From contig CM022670.1 in the NCBI GenBank assembly GCA_012295275.1, positions 11,362,083 to 11,426,082 of the forward strand: a stretch of 64,000 bases of DNA. The letters are read 5' to 3'. The position numbers were made by a program, and so were the translations under genes. Numbering within the stretch: the stretch's first letter is position 1; the number at the start of each line of letters is the position of its first letter. This document shows positions 12,201 to 26,079 of this stretch, one piece after another. This stretch comes from Chrysomallon squamiferum (Eukaryota > Mollusca > Gastropoda > Neomphalida > Peltospiridae). The notes beneath the pieces are model-generated. The model was given only the letters and a program-made list of their open reading frames with translations. It was not told the DNA's origin and did no database searches.

Positions 12201-15041
12201 GTTGACCTTCTTTTTCTCAGTGTTGTGGGAACTCTGTTTCTTTGTGTTGCCAGTAGTTTTGGCGGGAAGTGTGTGAAAATGACACATGGTCTTTATAATC
12301 TATATCCATTATCACCTGTTTACTGTGCACAAACCTCACAGAAATGCAGTTGAAATGAGATTACATATTTTCTAACAGTTATTATTGGGTCTTTTTTTTT
12401 TTTTCTCCTTCTGATGATTTTAAGAACTTGTATTATTTTCATTCAAAATCTTCATTCATTTTGAATTGTACATTTCCTCATTATCTCCTTTTCTTCCTTT
12501 GAATCCAAATTGAAAACAAATTTTACAAAAATGTAAGAAAATAAATAAATTGTATTGTTCATTATTAGTTAAAAATTCAGTAATCCATTAAATTTGAAAT
12601 AAGTTCATACTTAACAATCAAAAACTCAAAAGTCTTTCAAATTTGAGAAATCCTTTATTGATAATTTTATAAAACCAGACATATAACAGCTTCATAATAT
12701 AATGCTGTTTTATCTTCTTCTTTTTTCTTTTAATCTAAATTGCCAATACAAAATCACAAGATTGTCTGTCAGAAGCAAAACAAAATTAAAAGATATATGT
12801 ATTTAAAAACATCAAAAAAGCACAAACAGCATGTTTAAATATACATTTCTTAACATTTGCCTGTTAGTGTTAAATAATCTTGTGATTTTTGTTACGTAAT
12901 TTTAATTAGAATCTCATGCTCTATAATCTCAGTTCATCACTGCTAATACATGATGATGCTAGGTTCCACTGTCAGCAGGTACTGGAAACAAACAACAGAT
13001 TTTTGCAAACAATCTGTCATATTCTTTTTTCTTATGATTTTGCAAAATGGATGCCACCATTAGTCACAGACTAATGATTGTTACTTACTATTGATCAATA
13101 CCCATTACTTCTCTGACAGACCTATTATTTTCCTTTTTCATTACGAAAATGCTTCTAATGAACTGCAGTTAAATCAGATCTGTATTTTCACAATATATTT
13201 TGCACATTCTTTAAATGTTTGTTGCTAATAACATTAGGGAAAAAAAAATTCAAAAAATTAAGATGAAACAAAACAACAACAATAAAAATACACTGTCATC
13301 CAGTCATTAAGAGGGATTGTTTGTTGTTACAACAGTATTGTGTGTTCATTTTAGTTCTGACAATATTACATTCACATTTTTCCTTTCTTATTTTTTTGTT
13401 GAAAAATGTAACTGATTTAATTATATTCTTAAAAGTTGGGTGAACATTTCCAGCTGCATCATTGTTGGAACTTGAACAAAGATAGTGATTCCGTAAAAAC
13501 AAAAGATAATGTTCTGCTAAAACAAGAAAAAAAGAGAACAAAAACAAAATTCCCTGGTATCATAACCTCAGCAGCCAGTAAATTTGCACATGAGGTTTTC
13601 ATTGCAGTGGAAGAAGAAAATTGACATTTGTGAACTGAAAGGCAATATGCTTTCATGTTTTTCATAGGTCAGACTACCATACTGATGATACAGCAGACAC
13701 ATGTTGTTTGAAGAAGTTACCATAGTTTTTATTTCAACAAGTACATTTGCATCCTACAAAGCACAAGTTAAGAACAAAAGTTGTTTTTAATAGTCCTGTG
13801 TTTTGCCTTAACAAGAAAAAACTAAAATAAATAAATAAATAATAAAAATTAAAGTTTTTTTAATTAAAAATGTCTTACTTACGGGATAGAAACTTAATCT
13901 ACTGATTTATAGTAATCATTTTCGTAAAAGAAAGGAGAATGGAGAAATTCTTACCTGATTTAAAAATTACCAAAAAAACAATCAACAAAATCTGTTTTCA
14001 TATATTTGTGACTTTTTTGTCATTAGTATTTTCTAGTTTCTTCATCAAAATAGAATTTGCACATATAAATGGTTAAAATATTTATTTGTTGTTGTTTTGT
14101 CTGAAGGAAACTATTTACACAAACATGCACACATTTTTCCTTTTTATTTTGTCAGTTTTGAAAGTGAAGTAACAAAATTAAAAAAAAAAAAAATTCTTTT
14201 CTGCAACATCTGTAATGTACATGTACATTAATTTTTAGTGGGATTGTGTATGTATGTGTGTGTGTGTTTGTTTTTGTTTTTGTTTTACCAGATGTCTTAT
14301 TATTTTCATTTCTACAGAAGTTACTCTCTTTTTTTTTTTGGTACTGTTTTTAAAGCAGACATCTTGAACTGTCTTTAGACAATATCTGGAACTGATTTAG
14401 AAATGTAATTTAAAGTGTATGGTTTTATTTAAAATGACAAGATTAGTATTTCTTCAACTGATAATTTGTTTTACAATGCAACATTATTAAATTACATATC
14501 ACTGACATTAAATGTTGATTTTTAAAATGACAGAAAACATTTTTGTTAATAGACTTTGAACCTATTATATGTCACAATAATTTTAAGTGATTTTGTTTAT
14601 TTACAAATAGTAAGAATGATTGAACAAGTAAAACTTAACAACTCCTCATTACATTTTTGTAAATGTTCAGTAGCAGCTATGCTTCTTTTCTGTATTCTTT
14701 TCCACAGATTATAGAAGATTAATCAGTATTTTCATATTTAAGCTTTAGAAAAAATCTGTTTTGAATTTTAGCCTCACTCCAGTCAATAAGATAACCCAAA
14801 TCACCATGCTGGTCAATATATAAATAATCATGCTTTATGAAAATCATCAAGGAACCATTATTTTTTCAGCCAGCAAAGATACACTGTCATAACACGATTA
14901 ATTATTTGGGTAGAAAGAGTATTAGGATTAGAAATAATGACTGATGCATTTAAATGAGATAATGAACAGGGGCATTTTTTATATAAAGCTTCATACTGCT
15001 GTGCAAAGATAAAGTTTAGACTTCGTTCAATCTAATTTACT

Positions 15042-15094
<53 letters not shown>

Positions 15095-18000
15095 GCCTTT
15101 TTTAATAAATCATTTTCTGTTAAAAAATTATTCCAATTTAAAAAATACAGTGCAGTTTCCGATTATAACTACATTTTTTATGAAGCATCGTATTTCATGT
15201 CATTATTCTAGTTGCTGTCAGTAATGAAATTTGAAACCAGCCGTTTGTTTGGTTTATGCTCACATAACCATAATTTATTTTTGAATATTTTTTCATGAAA
15301 GGTAATGGTTTACTTGTTTATTCGTGTTTATTAAAACCGTTTATAGGTGGACTGAACAAGTCAGAAAGGTAGTTAAAAGTCTGTTTACTGAAGATTTGCT
15401 TTTAGCATGTTTTGCATGTTTACTGGATGTTACAAATGTTTTGTATCCATGGTGTGCTTCAGATAATAGTGATTAGTTTTATTATCTGTGGGTTCCAGTG
15501 TCAGGCAATACTGTAGTCACATTATTTATGCAGGTGTTGGATGCATTCATGCATCTCATCTGACAGATCCAGCATTAATATGTTGATGAATCAATATTTA
15601 ATAGGTTTATTCTTTTCTTGCCAGATTTGATACAGATTGTGTTCACAGATCAGACTCAAAACTGGTACTGATCATGGAATAACAACCAAAAAAAGAAGAG
15701 AAAACAGCTTTCCTCCTGTAAAAACCTTTCTATGATATATTTATCATTATTCAAAATATAAAAGAAAAATATGTAATCCCATAAAATAAAATAAAAAATA
15801 AAATATATTAAAATAAAATAAAATATTACAAATTATAAAGAAAAGAGAAGAAATATTCTATGAAATGAGTAACTGGTTGAAATAGAATGAATGTCAGGTC
15901 AAGAAGGCTTTGACAGATATTTCATTTTTCGAAAAAGATCATTTTTGTTTAATGTAAAAATTATAATATAAGTCTAATGTGACATGTTACAATATAATTT
16001 AAAAAAACAAACAAAAAAACCCCCTAAAACATCTTTAAAAAATATATATATATTTTAATAGCTTTAATACTACATCTGTCAAATTTGTATGAAACTTGTA
16101 TACATTTAAAACATTTTACAAAATGTTATTTTTTAACAGCCGGCTTGTGACAGCTGACTATGTTCTGTTGACATAAAGTGTTAAAGAATTCTGCAAATTA
16201 TTTGCCTACAGGCTTATTAGTGCCAGTATAAACTTGCAGCAGGACTTGTTAGATCCATATAGTAAATATCCTTAAAGTCTGTATACATAAAACACAGGCT
16301 TTTCCAAATGTGATCTCTGCTCCCTTTAGATATGATGGGCAATATAAATTCAAGAGGTTTAGCACCATGCCAACCATTTGTTTCTGAATAAGTAGGGTAA
16401 AGTGTTGTGCAAATATTTTGATTTATACTGTAGATATTAATTATACTTTTTTAACTTGCTCACCTTTTAGGCATTTAAGCAGCCTTGTACTTAGTCGTTA
16501 CGTTGTCAAGGAGACAACATATTACTTGGCACTGTAGTTACAATCCATATTTATCATTATGATTAATTTGGATTAAGGTACACTATTAATGATAATTGCT
16601 AAAGCATTTTTAAATAGAAATAGATTTTTTTATATATTCAGAATGTTTTTATTCAAATTATTTGTAAAAAAATTATTTTTGTCATTTAATGTGCAGAATT
16701 TTTATTTTTCATCTTGCATTTTCTGTGTTAAATTTAGTTTGATGAATCTCAGTCTGTTTTGTAAGCAGTAGTCCCATTACATGATTTTGTTGAAGAAAAT
16801 TAATATATTCCCTCTCAGAAATTAATTTGTATTAATTAAGCAATATTCAGAGCACCCAAAATTATATGTAAATAGTGAAAAATCATTTTGGTAGTCTTAT
16901 TATTCTTTATTGCATTAGTTTGGTTGAACATTAAAGAAAACAGTTTATGAAATGATTTTCTGAAAAAATATCTATACAGTGAAGGCTGTTTCAGTAAAAG
17001 GTGTGTTTTATCATTGAACATATTTTTCAGTCTTTAAAATATTTTCTGTAATTAACAAAAGACTGTATCACCAGTGAGATGACCTCAAGAGGCATTCTGC
17101 AGACGGTTTATTATGCCATGTCAGAGAATCTTTCATATCTTGATCACTAAGATTTCAATTTACTTATCAGCAGTGTTTAGCTCAAAACCAATTTATCTTG
17201 TAAAATGATCAAGGCTTTTTAATCATCTTCTTCGAAACTAAGGCCAAACAATATAGTCACAGTCATTTCTGACTCAACCTATTTTAAAACAACAACTATG
17301 AAGGTAAGTGTCTGCTTTTAAAGTACATGAATTATTCGTAATTTGAAGTGGTTTCTTTTGTTAGTAAGTAAACACAGTAAATGTATATATGAGAGATTTA
17401 TTTCAAGAGTAGGTGGCAAGCAATTTATTTTACATCTCATTCAGCGTATATCTACATTGATATAGTATTACTAACAGGAAGTAAGTGACCAATTTCAAAT
17501 GCAAATTCATTTTTAATTTTGTATTAAAGCTCCATAATGTGTCCTTAAATACTGCAGATAATTTTTTAAATGATGGTGGGTGCAAATTATTCTACAACTG
17601 GTAACATTTTGAAATGAAGCAGAGAGAATAGTTATTAAGAAAAAAATATCAACTGATAGTTTTAGCTGAAAGAAAATACTTCATGAAAATTGATTTGGAA
17701 ATGTATTGTGAAATTCTTTGTTCAAGAGGTCTGTATGGTTAACATTTACACTACACCTGTTTCTTAAAAGGGAGAGAACTTGTTCAACGTTAAAACACAT
17801 TAAAATAGTTCCTGTTCAGACATGTTGCAACACGTATGTTTTCCTTCGTTTGTGAACTGTTCAAAGTATGCAAGTAATTATATCAAAGAAGAGAGTATAT
17901 AGAGATCTGTGTATACTGAATCTTGATATTGATTTACTTTTATGTTGTCTCCGAGGCGACGGCTTTAAGCTTTCAGTGGAGTGTGACACTATAGAGCTAT

Positions 18001-21000
18001 TTCCTAAAGGTCATATAAAGCTTGTCAACTTTTTAATCGAACACTTTGAATAAAGACATGGTTCAAATGTTAATGTTAAATGAAGCAGAAAATAAAAATG
18101 GAAACAAGTGACAGTGCTGGTATATTGCTAGGTTAAAGCTTCATTAGTTTGAGTTGTTTTGAAATAGAAATGAAAGAACAAGAGGCATCAGCTTTCAGGC
18201 CTCCTATTTTCTAAACACCAGCACCATTCATGTAAATCAGAGTAAACGATAAAAAGGTTTTTAATATAATGATAAACTAGTGCCTTTGCCAAAAATTTCA
18301 CATATTGTGTGTGAAAGGGGGGGATACAGAATATTTAAAATTTCTTTAACTGTAAAGGATTTTACAAACTGAGAACATTTATCGGACATAATATCACTTT
18401 CAAAATCTGACCCTCTAAAAAAAAAAGGGCAACATAATTAAGTTAACTGCAACACAAATAGTTGTATTTAGTGTTTATGGGGGATAATTTTAAACACATA
18501 TTAAATGAGTCATGCCGATTAGACCAAATGCCAGATGATTACAAAATTTTGCCCAATTTATCAGCAAATTAACATCACATTTTGTTACATTTCACTGTTT
18601 GCCCTTTACGTTTGCATCATTATTTGTGTCCCTAAAGAGAAAAGCTAGTTATGGCACAATTTTTTGACGGTTTGTCATAAATGAATTACTTCTATGTTAA
18701 GTATGTGACATATAAAAGAATGTCTTTTTTTTTCTGATGAATTGTTTATCTTTAATTTACTACTACTAATAAAAAAAAATATACATATATAGTTACATTT
18801 CAGATGTTAGTAATTATTTACATAAATAAAAATTAAAGAACTGGGAGAACAGTTAAAATAACTATGACGTATATGTAATTGATAAAACAAATCAGAAATC
18901 ATAATGTCTGGTTTTATTGTGTTTAACAAAAATAAATTAAAGGACCAAATTAAATGAAATTTTGAAATGAAAATAAACCATTGGAGAACCATCCATTTAG
19001 TAAACAAGATTCCAGACACTACCTTTAAATTGAATGTCTAAACTGGATGGGTATTGTAAAGTTGATAAAAATTATTTCCTGTTACTTTAATTGAGGTAAT
19101 GTAAATGTGAAAACTAAGTGATTATTTAATTAATTTACTTAGTTAATTTTATAGAATTTTACTCATACACAGCCGAAATTTTTTTTTCTGTGGTGAAAGT
19201 TACACAGTTTAACATGAACATTTTTATTATACATATCTATAGGGGGAAAACTTGTGGTGTATAGAGTTGTTTTGTTAGCCAATTAGATTAAAAGAATGAG
19301 TAAGCAGACAAATAGTCTATTATAGTTTTTGTTTACGAAAATAAAAAATAAAAGAATCGTTGGATGTGAAAAGGAAAATGTGTACAATTGTAATTTAATG
19401 CATTTATTATTTATTTATTTCACCAGTGTGCAGAACTGACCGACTGATGCATAGTTATTGGGTCTTATAAAATTTGGTTTTCAAAGGAATATTTAGAGAT
19501 CCAGCAATGATTTAAGATCGTTTTGCAAATGAGACAATATGGTCACTATAGAGAAGAGTTGCCCTTGGTCAAAGTCCTCTATTACTATTTAGTCTGATGG
19601 TCATTATGTATTACTCGAGAACCTGATTGCTGCTTTTTCAACCATTAAAACCTATCCATATATGTCAGTTATTGTTTAAAAGTAGTTTCTGAGTGGATGG
19701 AAATAGAAAGTGACGTGTACATATTGCAGTGGTGATCCGATTTGCTAGTCTTTATTTCAATATTTTTGCGTGTTTTGCTGGCTTTCAAATATTACATGGA
19801 TTTCAGAAAATTAAATCTTTTGTAAAAAAAAGAATTATTTAGATAATATTGTAAATGCACGTAATTACCTGATTTTTACAAAATGATCTCATTTCTATAA
19901 TCTAGCAAATATTAAACGGTATGTTGCTCCTGCCATTAATTTCTGCATGATGAAATAGATGAAAGATTGCTGTCTATTTTCATTTGTGTAGGCTATTATT
20001 AACAGGTTGTAATTTGCCAGACTGCTGAGAGTTTAATACTGTTTCCATAGATCAGGTAAAAACACTAAAAAAATCTTAGAGTAATTGGTGTATTGCATTG
20101 GAGAATATCATATTCATAAGATTTGTGTAGTACTTACTGAAATACAGCTCTATTAAATATGATTCATAAACTCTAACTGGCAATTTCAGATTATATCCAT
20201 GTCCAAAAAAATGGATTTAAAAATGAATTACAGTTTTTGCATGCTCTTTCTATGAATGTGGAAAATTACTTGAAAGTTGTTGGTGGGGTTGGTGGGGTTT
20301 TTTTTTTTTTTTTTTTTGTCATTAAATGAAATAAATCTGGAAAAGATGTCACAAAAATAAATGGAGAGAATAATAATTTTGAATAGTTTTTGTTTTAAAA
20401 TACATTCTGGTTTTAAACACACATTACTATCTAAATACTTCTATTTTTTAATTTCTTTTTCTTTCTTTTTTTAAATTTATTTATTTTATATGTTATTTCA
20501 TGCAGCAAAACATAAAAAAATCCATGATAGACTGAGGATACTGTAACAGTAATTTGTTATCTGTTTTAGTTATTTTTTTAATTTTTAAAATTTTTTTTTT
20601 TTTTTTGCCCATAAAAAAATGGGCTAGCTTCATCTATAAAATGTTGGCCCATTAATATGGTTTTATTATTAGCAAAAGTACTGTGACTGGTTACAGGATC
20701 AAATGTCTTTAGTACCCACCACCAATTCATAACATTCAAAGCAGCTAGCCACAATTTTTAAATAAATAAATAGTAGCTAGTTCTTTCTCATTATGACAGG
20801 CTATGTGGTCCTTAACAATATTGTATGTCCATACATGGCTGTTTATTAAAAATGCATTGTTACATTTTTTTCGCTCATTTTCCCCCCTGTTTCAGTAATA
20901 TTTGAATTTTCCTGTAAGGTCACTGATAATATAAATTATTCGAATAAATAATTATTAAAAATGTCTATATATTAGCAAAACATGTATAATTCTTAACCAT

Positions 21001-22385
21001 CTATATTTAAAACTGATATTGCAAAGTCCTCTGGAATTGTTTTGATGGTTTGTTTGAATTTGTTTTTTCTTTTTCTTTTTTTTTTTGTATTATTAATACA
21101 TCCATTTTTATTTTAAAAAAGAAAGTAAGACAAGATGATGAAATTAGAAAACATAAATTAAAATTATAAACTGCTTTAAAAAAGAAAATAAATTTTTATG
21201 AAGTCTCTACATTTCTCATCCCTTAAATATTTTCAGTATCTGTAAGGTACTGGTGTGGAAATAACAGCAGCTTTTTAAAAGTTTTGCTTTCCAGATTATA
21301 ACAAAGGGTGTCCTGGAGTTTGCCCATAAAATGGGCTAGCTTCAGCCAGAAAATGTAAAATTGGCAGCCAGTTTTCTCAGCAACTGCTCTGGATATCTGC
21401 ACTAGAGCAGCTGACAGAGAAGAATTTATGGTGTGACAAAGCTTTGAAGGTTGTTTTCTCTCTTAGTTCCACTGATAAATATATGGTAACCACATCTTTA
21501 GCAGTGACAGCCTAAGAATAAAGGAATATAGGATATTTGCTTTGAGATTTTGTATGTATTATCCTGCTTTAGGTGATTTTAAAAAAATAATAAATTATTA
21601 TTTATTTATTTTTATTTATTTAAATATTTTATTATTTTATTTTATTTATTTATATATATATATATTAATTTTTTTTAAATATAACTTCTATACAAAATTC
21701 ATAACATAAAGAAACAAAAAGTATAAGGTGGTAATAAAAATAATAATAATAAATAGTATCTGATACCTTATAACATTTATATATGTCCAAAATCATTTGT
21801 TGACTAATTATTAATGATCATTTAAAAAAAAAAAAACCAATGATTATCTTTAACTTTTTCTTCTTTATGTAATCAGATTTTTCACAAAAATATATATTCA
21901 TAATGCAATTTCAAATTAATGTTCTTTATGTTAAATTGCAGTTTATAGTAAATATGTATATACATTTAACAAAATTTTTAAAGAAAAAATATTGAGCTGT
22001 TTTTGAAGGTCATTATAACCTTAAATAGTTGATATACTATGCATTTCGTAATTTATATGTCAGACATATAAATACCAATTACAATTCGCGCAAACAATTG
22101 CAGACAAAAGCATTAAGCATAACAGTAAAATTTTCAATAATGATAAATCAAATCAATTTCCAAGTTAAATAGGAACAATAGTAAAATTTTAAATACTTTC
22201 AAAAATGTTTGCAACAGATTCCAAATTTTTTAGATGTATAAAAAAGTTATCATTCAGACTGAAACATTTTGATGGATATTCAAAAAAAGATAACAATATA
22301 CCATTTAAAGAATTGCAAACAAAGTCTTGTAGAGATGCATGCTTCAAAGTCAAAAGTTATTTTACCTTTTTCTCCATTTATTATA

Positions 22386-22440
<55 letters not shown>

Positions 22441-25400
22441 GATTTATAGTATAATGAGTGTGTGTGTGTGTGTGTATATATATATCTGTGTCTGTGTGTG
22501 TATAGACACATAAAAACACAAAACACATTGAACTGACTGAACCTTTCAAGCCAGTGATAATCTATAAATCACTGGTGCCATTGATGTATGACTGTAGAGA
22601 TCTAACTGAATAACATGATCTGCAGAAAAAGTGTTCATGATATTATCTGTGTTATTAATTTCAATAATAAGGGACCATATTTTCCTTTCGAAATATTTAT
22701 TAATTCTAAAATTTTGATGGTTCTTAATAACACTAGTGCATATTCATTTATAAAAGTAATTGTTTAATGCAGTATCTCAGCAGAATACCATTTTTAAAAA
22801 TATGATCGTCTTTCCAACTCCATTATTAACATTTCATGCAAGCATATACAATAGGTTTGATATCAAGTGGTAAAATCTGGTAACAGCACCTCCATAAAAA
22901 TTTTAAGATTTTATAGCATTTACTTATCATCACTGATAATTTATACAAGGTTTATACAACAAGAAGAGTTGATAGCAGAAGAAGTTTCTTCTAAAATTAT
23001 GAAGAGAATACCATTAATTAATTCTAAAATTCTATTTTCAGTTAATTTTTCTTCTTGTAATATTAGTCTTTGGAATTTAATATTCAGCATCAGTGTTAAA
23101 ATTTATTGCTGATTTTTCAAAGTATATTTGCTTTCTTTCATTCTTTGTCTTTTTAATTTTTTTATTTATTTACTTATTTATTTGAATATATTTGTGTTTT
23201 CATCAGGCAAGGAACACAGTACATCTGCTAAATGATCTGTGTTGTTCTTTATAAAGAAAAATTTATGCAGCATTTGTGTCTGTCTTGCTGCAGCTGAAAG
23301 TAGTATAAGTCATTTGTATAATTGTTAATTATTTTTTTAAACCCAATTTTGACAAAAGCAAAACTGTTCCTGGAGATATATTTTTTCAGAATGATTACTC
23401 ATTATTACCTTAGTTTTCAGCCCAGTTTTCATCCATTTTCAGGATATATTTAAATTATAAAAAAAAAAAAAAAATATAATAAACTGATTACAGTGCAAAT
23501 AATTATTTTCTTAAACAAGTCTAAAAAAACAAACAACAACTGCAGGAAATAAATAATAGTGCTGACAGTTCATTACCTCTGCCTTTTCCTGATTTACTTG
23601 TTTCAAGCAAAACAATATATCTGTGAATGAGATAGACGCACACCCACACCTAAATCATATAAAGTGGTGTCAGGGTTACAGATTTTACATCAAAGAAATA
23701 AAAATTAATTGTATCACCAAAGGTATTGTTTCAATGGAGGAACTGAAAACAATGAAAAGAATTCTGTTAAAATATTATTTACCGTAACTACAGTCAAGAG
23801 TTGCTATTACTATTCAGTTGATGATTTTATCTTTTTGATTAAAACATTTTAGATAGAGAAATGTATTCATGAACCATTTTTTGTTGTTGTTTGTTGTTGT
23901 ACAAAACAAAAAAGATGATACTGAACCGTACCTGATCATATTTCATCAGTCGCTTTGTGTAAATAATTCTCGAGCTGAATGTACACTATTGATTTATTAC
24001 TATAAAAACAGCAGGTGTTGCAGACACAAAGTGTTAATGAAAGGTACTGAAAATGTGAGACTGCAGCAAAACCATGAGGACAGGGCAGCATCCCGTTTAT
24101 ACAGCAAAAATATATGGATTATGTGAAGGTCCATTTGTTTTGTGATTTCAAAAAAAAAAAAAAAAAAAACCAAACAACCCACTTTTAATTTTTAAACCAA
24201 TTTACAGCATTCAGCATGAATTGCTTTTTGTTTTGATAAACCTGCAACAAAATAATCAATATTTAGACAATAATTGTTCAGTTATAGTTCTGTATGTAAC
24301 AATACGTAACACTATTGGCATCTGTGGATTATTCAATCCAAAAAAAATATATATGTATATATACTATCCTTATACTCTAATCATCTGGTTTAGGTATTAT
24401 CTTCAGTGAAAAATTGTATGTGATTTTTGTTCTAAATCAAGATGGTTAGGGTATGGATAAAAAATACAGCACTTTCTGATTTAATAACATAGAATCCTGA
24501 ATCCACATATATACAGATTTTCATCATAGACTGAAACCTATGTGCTACATCAGAATAAAACATAAAGGACCCAGAGCAATGTTCTGCCAGTGTTGTGTGT
24601 ATTTCCCCACATGGGGGCAATTTGAACATGATGCGTATTTTTTTTTACTGAATTGATTAATGTCTGTGGCCAAAAAAATCCTGCCATGTAAAACTAAATA
24701 AATTAATAAATAAAATTGGTCTTGTTTTTATGAAATATCTTAATAAATATATCTAGTACTTGTGCTAAATGTTTCCAGAAATTTGTTGGTTTTATTGCCA
24801 AGTAGGACATGTTTGAGGTAAGGTATGGCCCATAAAACGTTGGGTCTAATAATGCAGAGAAAATTAATTACAGAATTTGATTGGAATATTAGAAAAATCG
24901 TGATTCCAGAGATTTTTGTTTGTTACTAATAACCCTGTATCTTTATATTTATTTTTGTTGTGGTGTAGGAGTGCTTTCTCCATCGAGGTGACTTCAAAAA
25001 CAGTACAGTGGCAATACCATTTCAGTATATTACTCATTGCACAAGTTAATCATATATATATTATATATATATATATATATATGATTATGTTATAATATCT
25101 TTACAGTGTTTTCTACAATTTATGGTGCATTCTATGATATGCCATAATTTCAAGCTAGAAAAGAAAAAGAGTTTTTTTTTACTTTCATTGAAATTACAAT
25201 TTTGTGTAAACTGTTTTTATTCAGTAATTTGCATGAATTTTCAATAGCAGCTAGTATGATCTAACAGCAACCACTTTGTTCAGTCTGTCTCCATTGTTAT
25301 GTACCAAACACCAGTAACACATGTTTCACAACTGAATCAAACCTGTTTTTACCAAGTATTAGTTAACTGAACTTTAAAAGGCTTATTTACTGAACTGCTG

Positions 25401-25786
25401 TGACAAACAGGAAAGGTGGATGGGACACAGATATTTTGTTGAAGTAATTGTTAATGTAACAAAGTAAATGTTATTTAAAAATTACTTTATGGCAGGTTCT
25501 TTTGTTGTTGTTATTATTTCCTGTTTGTTAAATTTTTTAAAGCAAAAATAGACTAGTTGTAACATTAGTGTTCGTTAATTTGAAGCCTTTACTTTAGCTT
25601 CTCTCAAAAATGTTTCTAAATTTAAAATGAATTTTAACACTTACAAAGGTTTTTTATTTTTAATGGTAATTTGTGACCGTGTCATTAAATGAAAGTAGTG
25701 TTACATATGGAATTAAAAATACCTTGAAGCTATTCTAAGCTTGGCTTCTTATTTCATATAGTCTGTGTCCTTTTTTTTTTTTTTGC

Positions 25787-25859
<73 letters not shown>

Positions 25860-26014
25860 CAAGATTATTACCTGAAACACTAATTACTAGTTCAGCCGAA
25901 ACTATAGAAAATTGTTTTTATTATTAATTTTTAATTAAATTTTCACATGGTTTATCTTCTTCGAACTGTGAAATGTTGTTTGTTCTGTTTTTGTTTTGTA
26001 ATTATATTGCTTAT

Positions 26015-26079
<65 letters not shown>

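Noticed and set aside
7343-15094. Regular TTA arrays as possible CRISPR or satellite structures
   Set aside because: They are plain trinucleotide microsatellites without spacers.
16503-16519. Palindrome GTTGTCAAGGAGACAAC as an RFX X-box
   Set aside because: Spacing and inner bases do not match the X-box consensus well.
21385-21415. Hairpin CTGCTCT...AGAGCAG as a microRNA precursor
   Set aside because: The stem is only about 8-9 bp, too short for a precursor.
22205-22454. Overlapping frames with Tyr-Ile and poly-Phe tails
   Set aside because: They read through a TA microsatellite and a T tract in two frames at once and have no domain.
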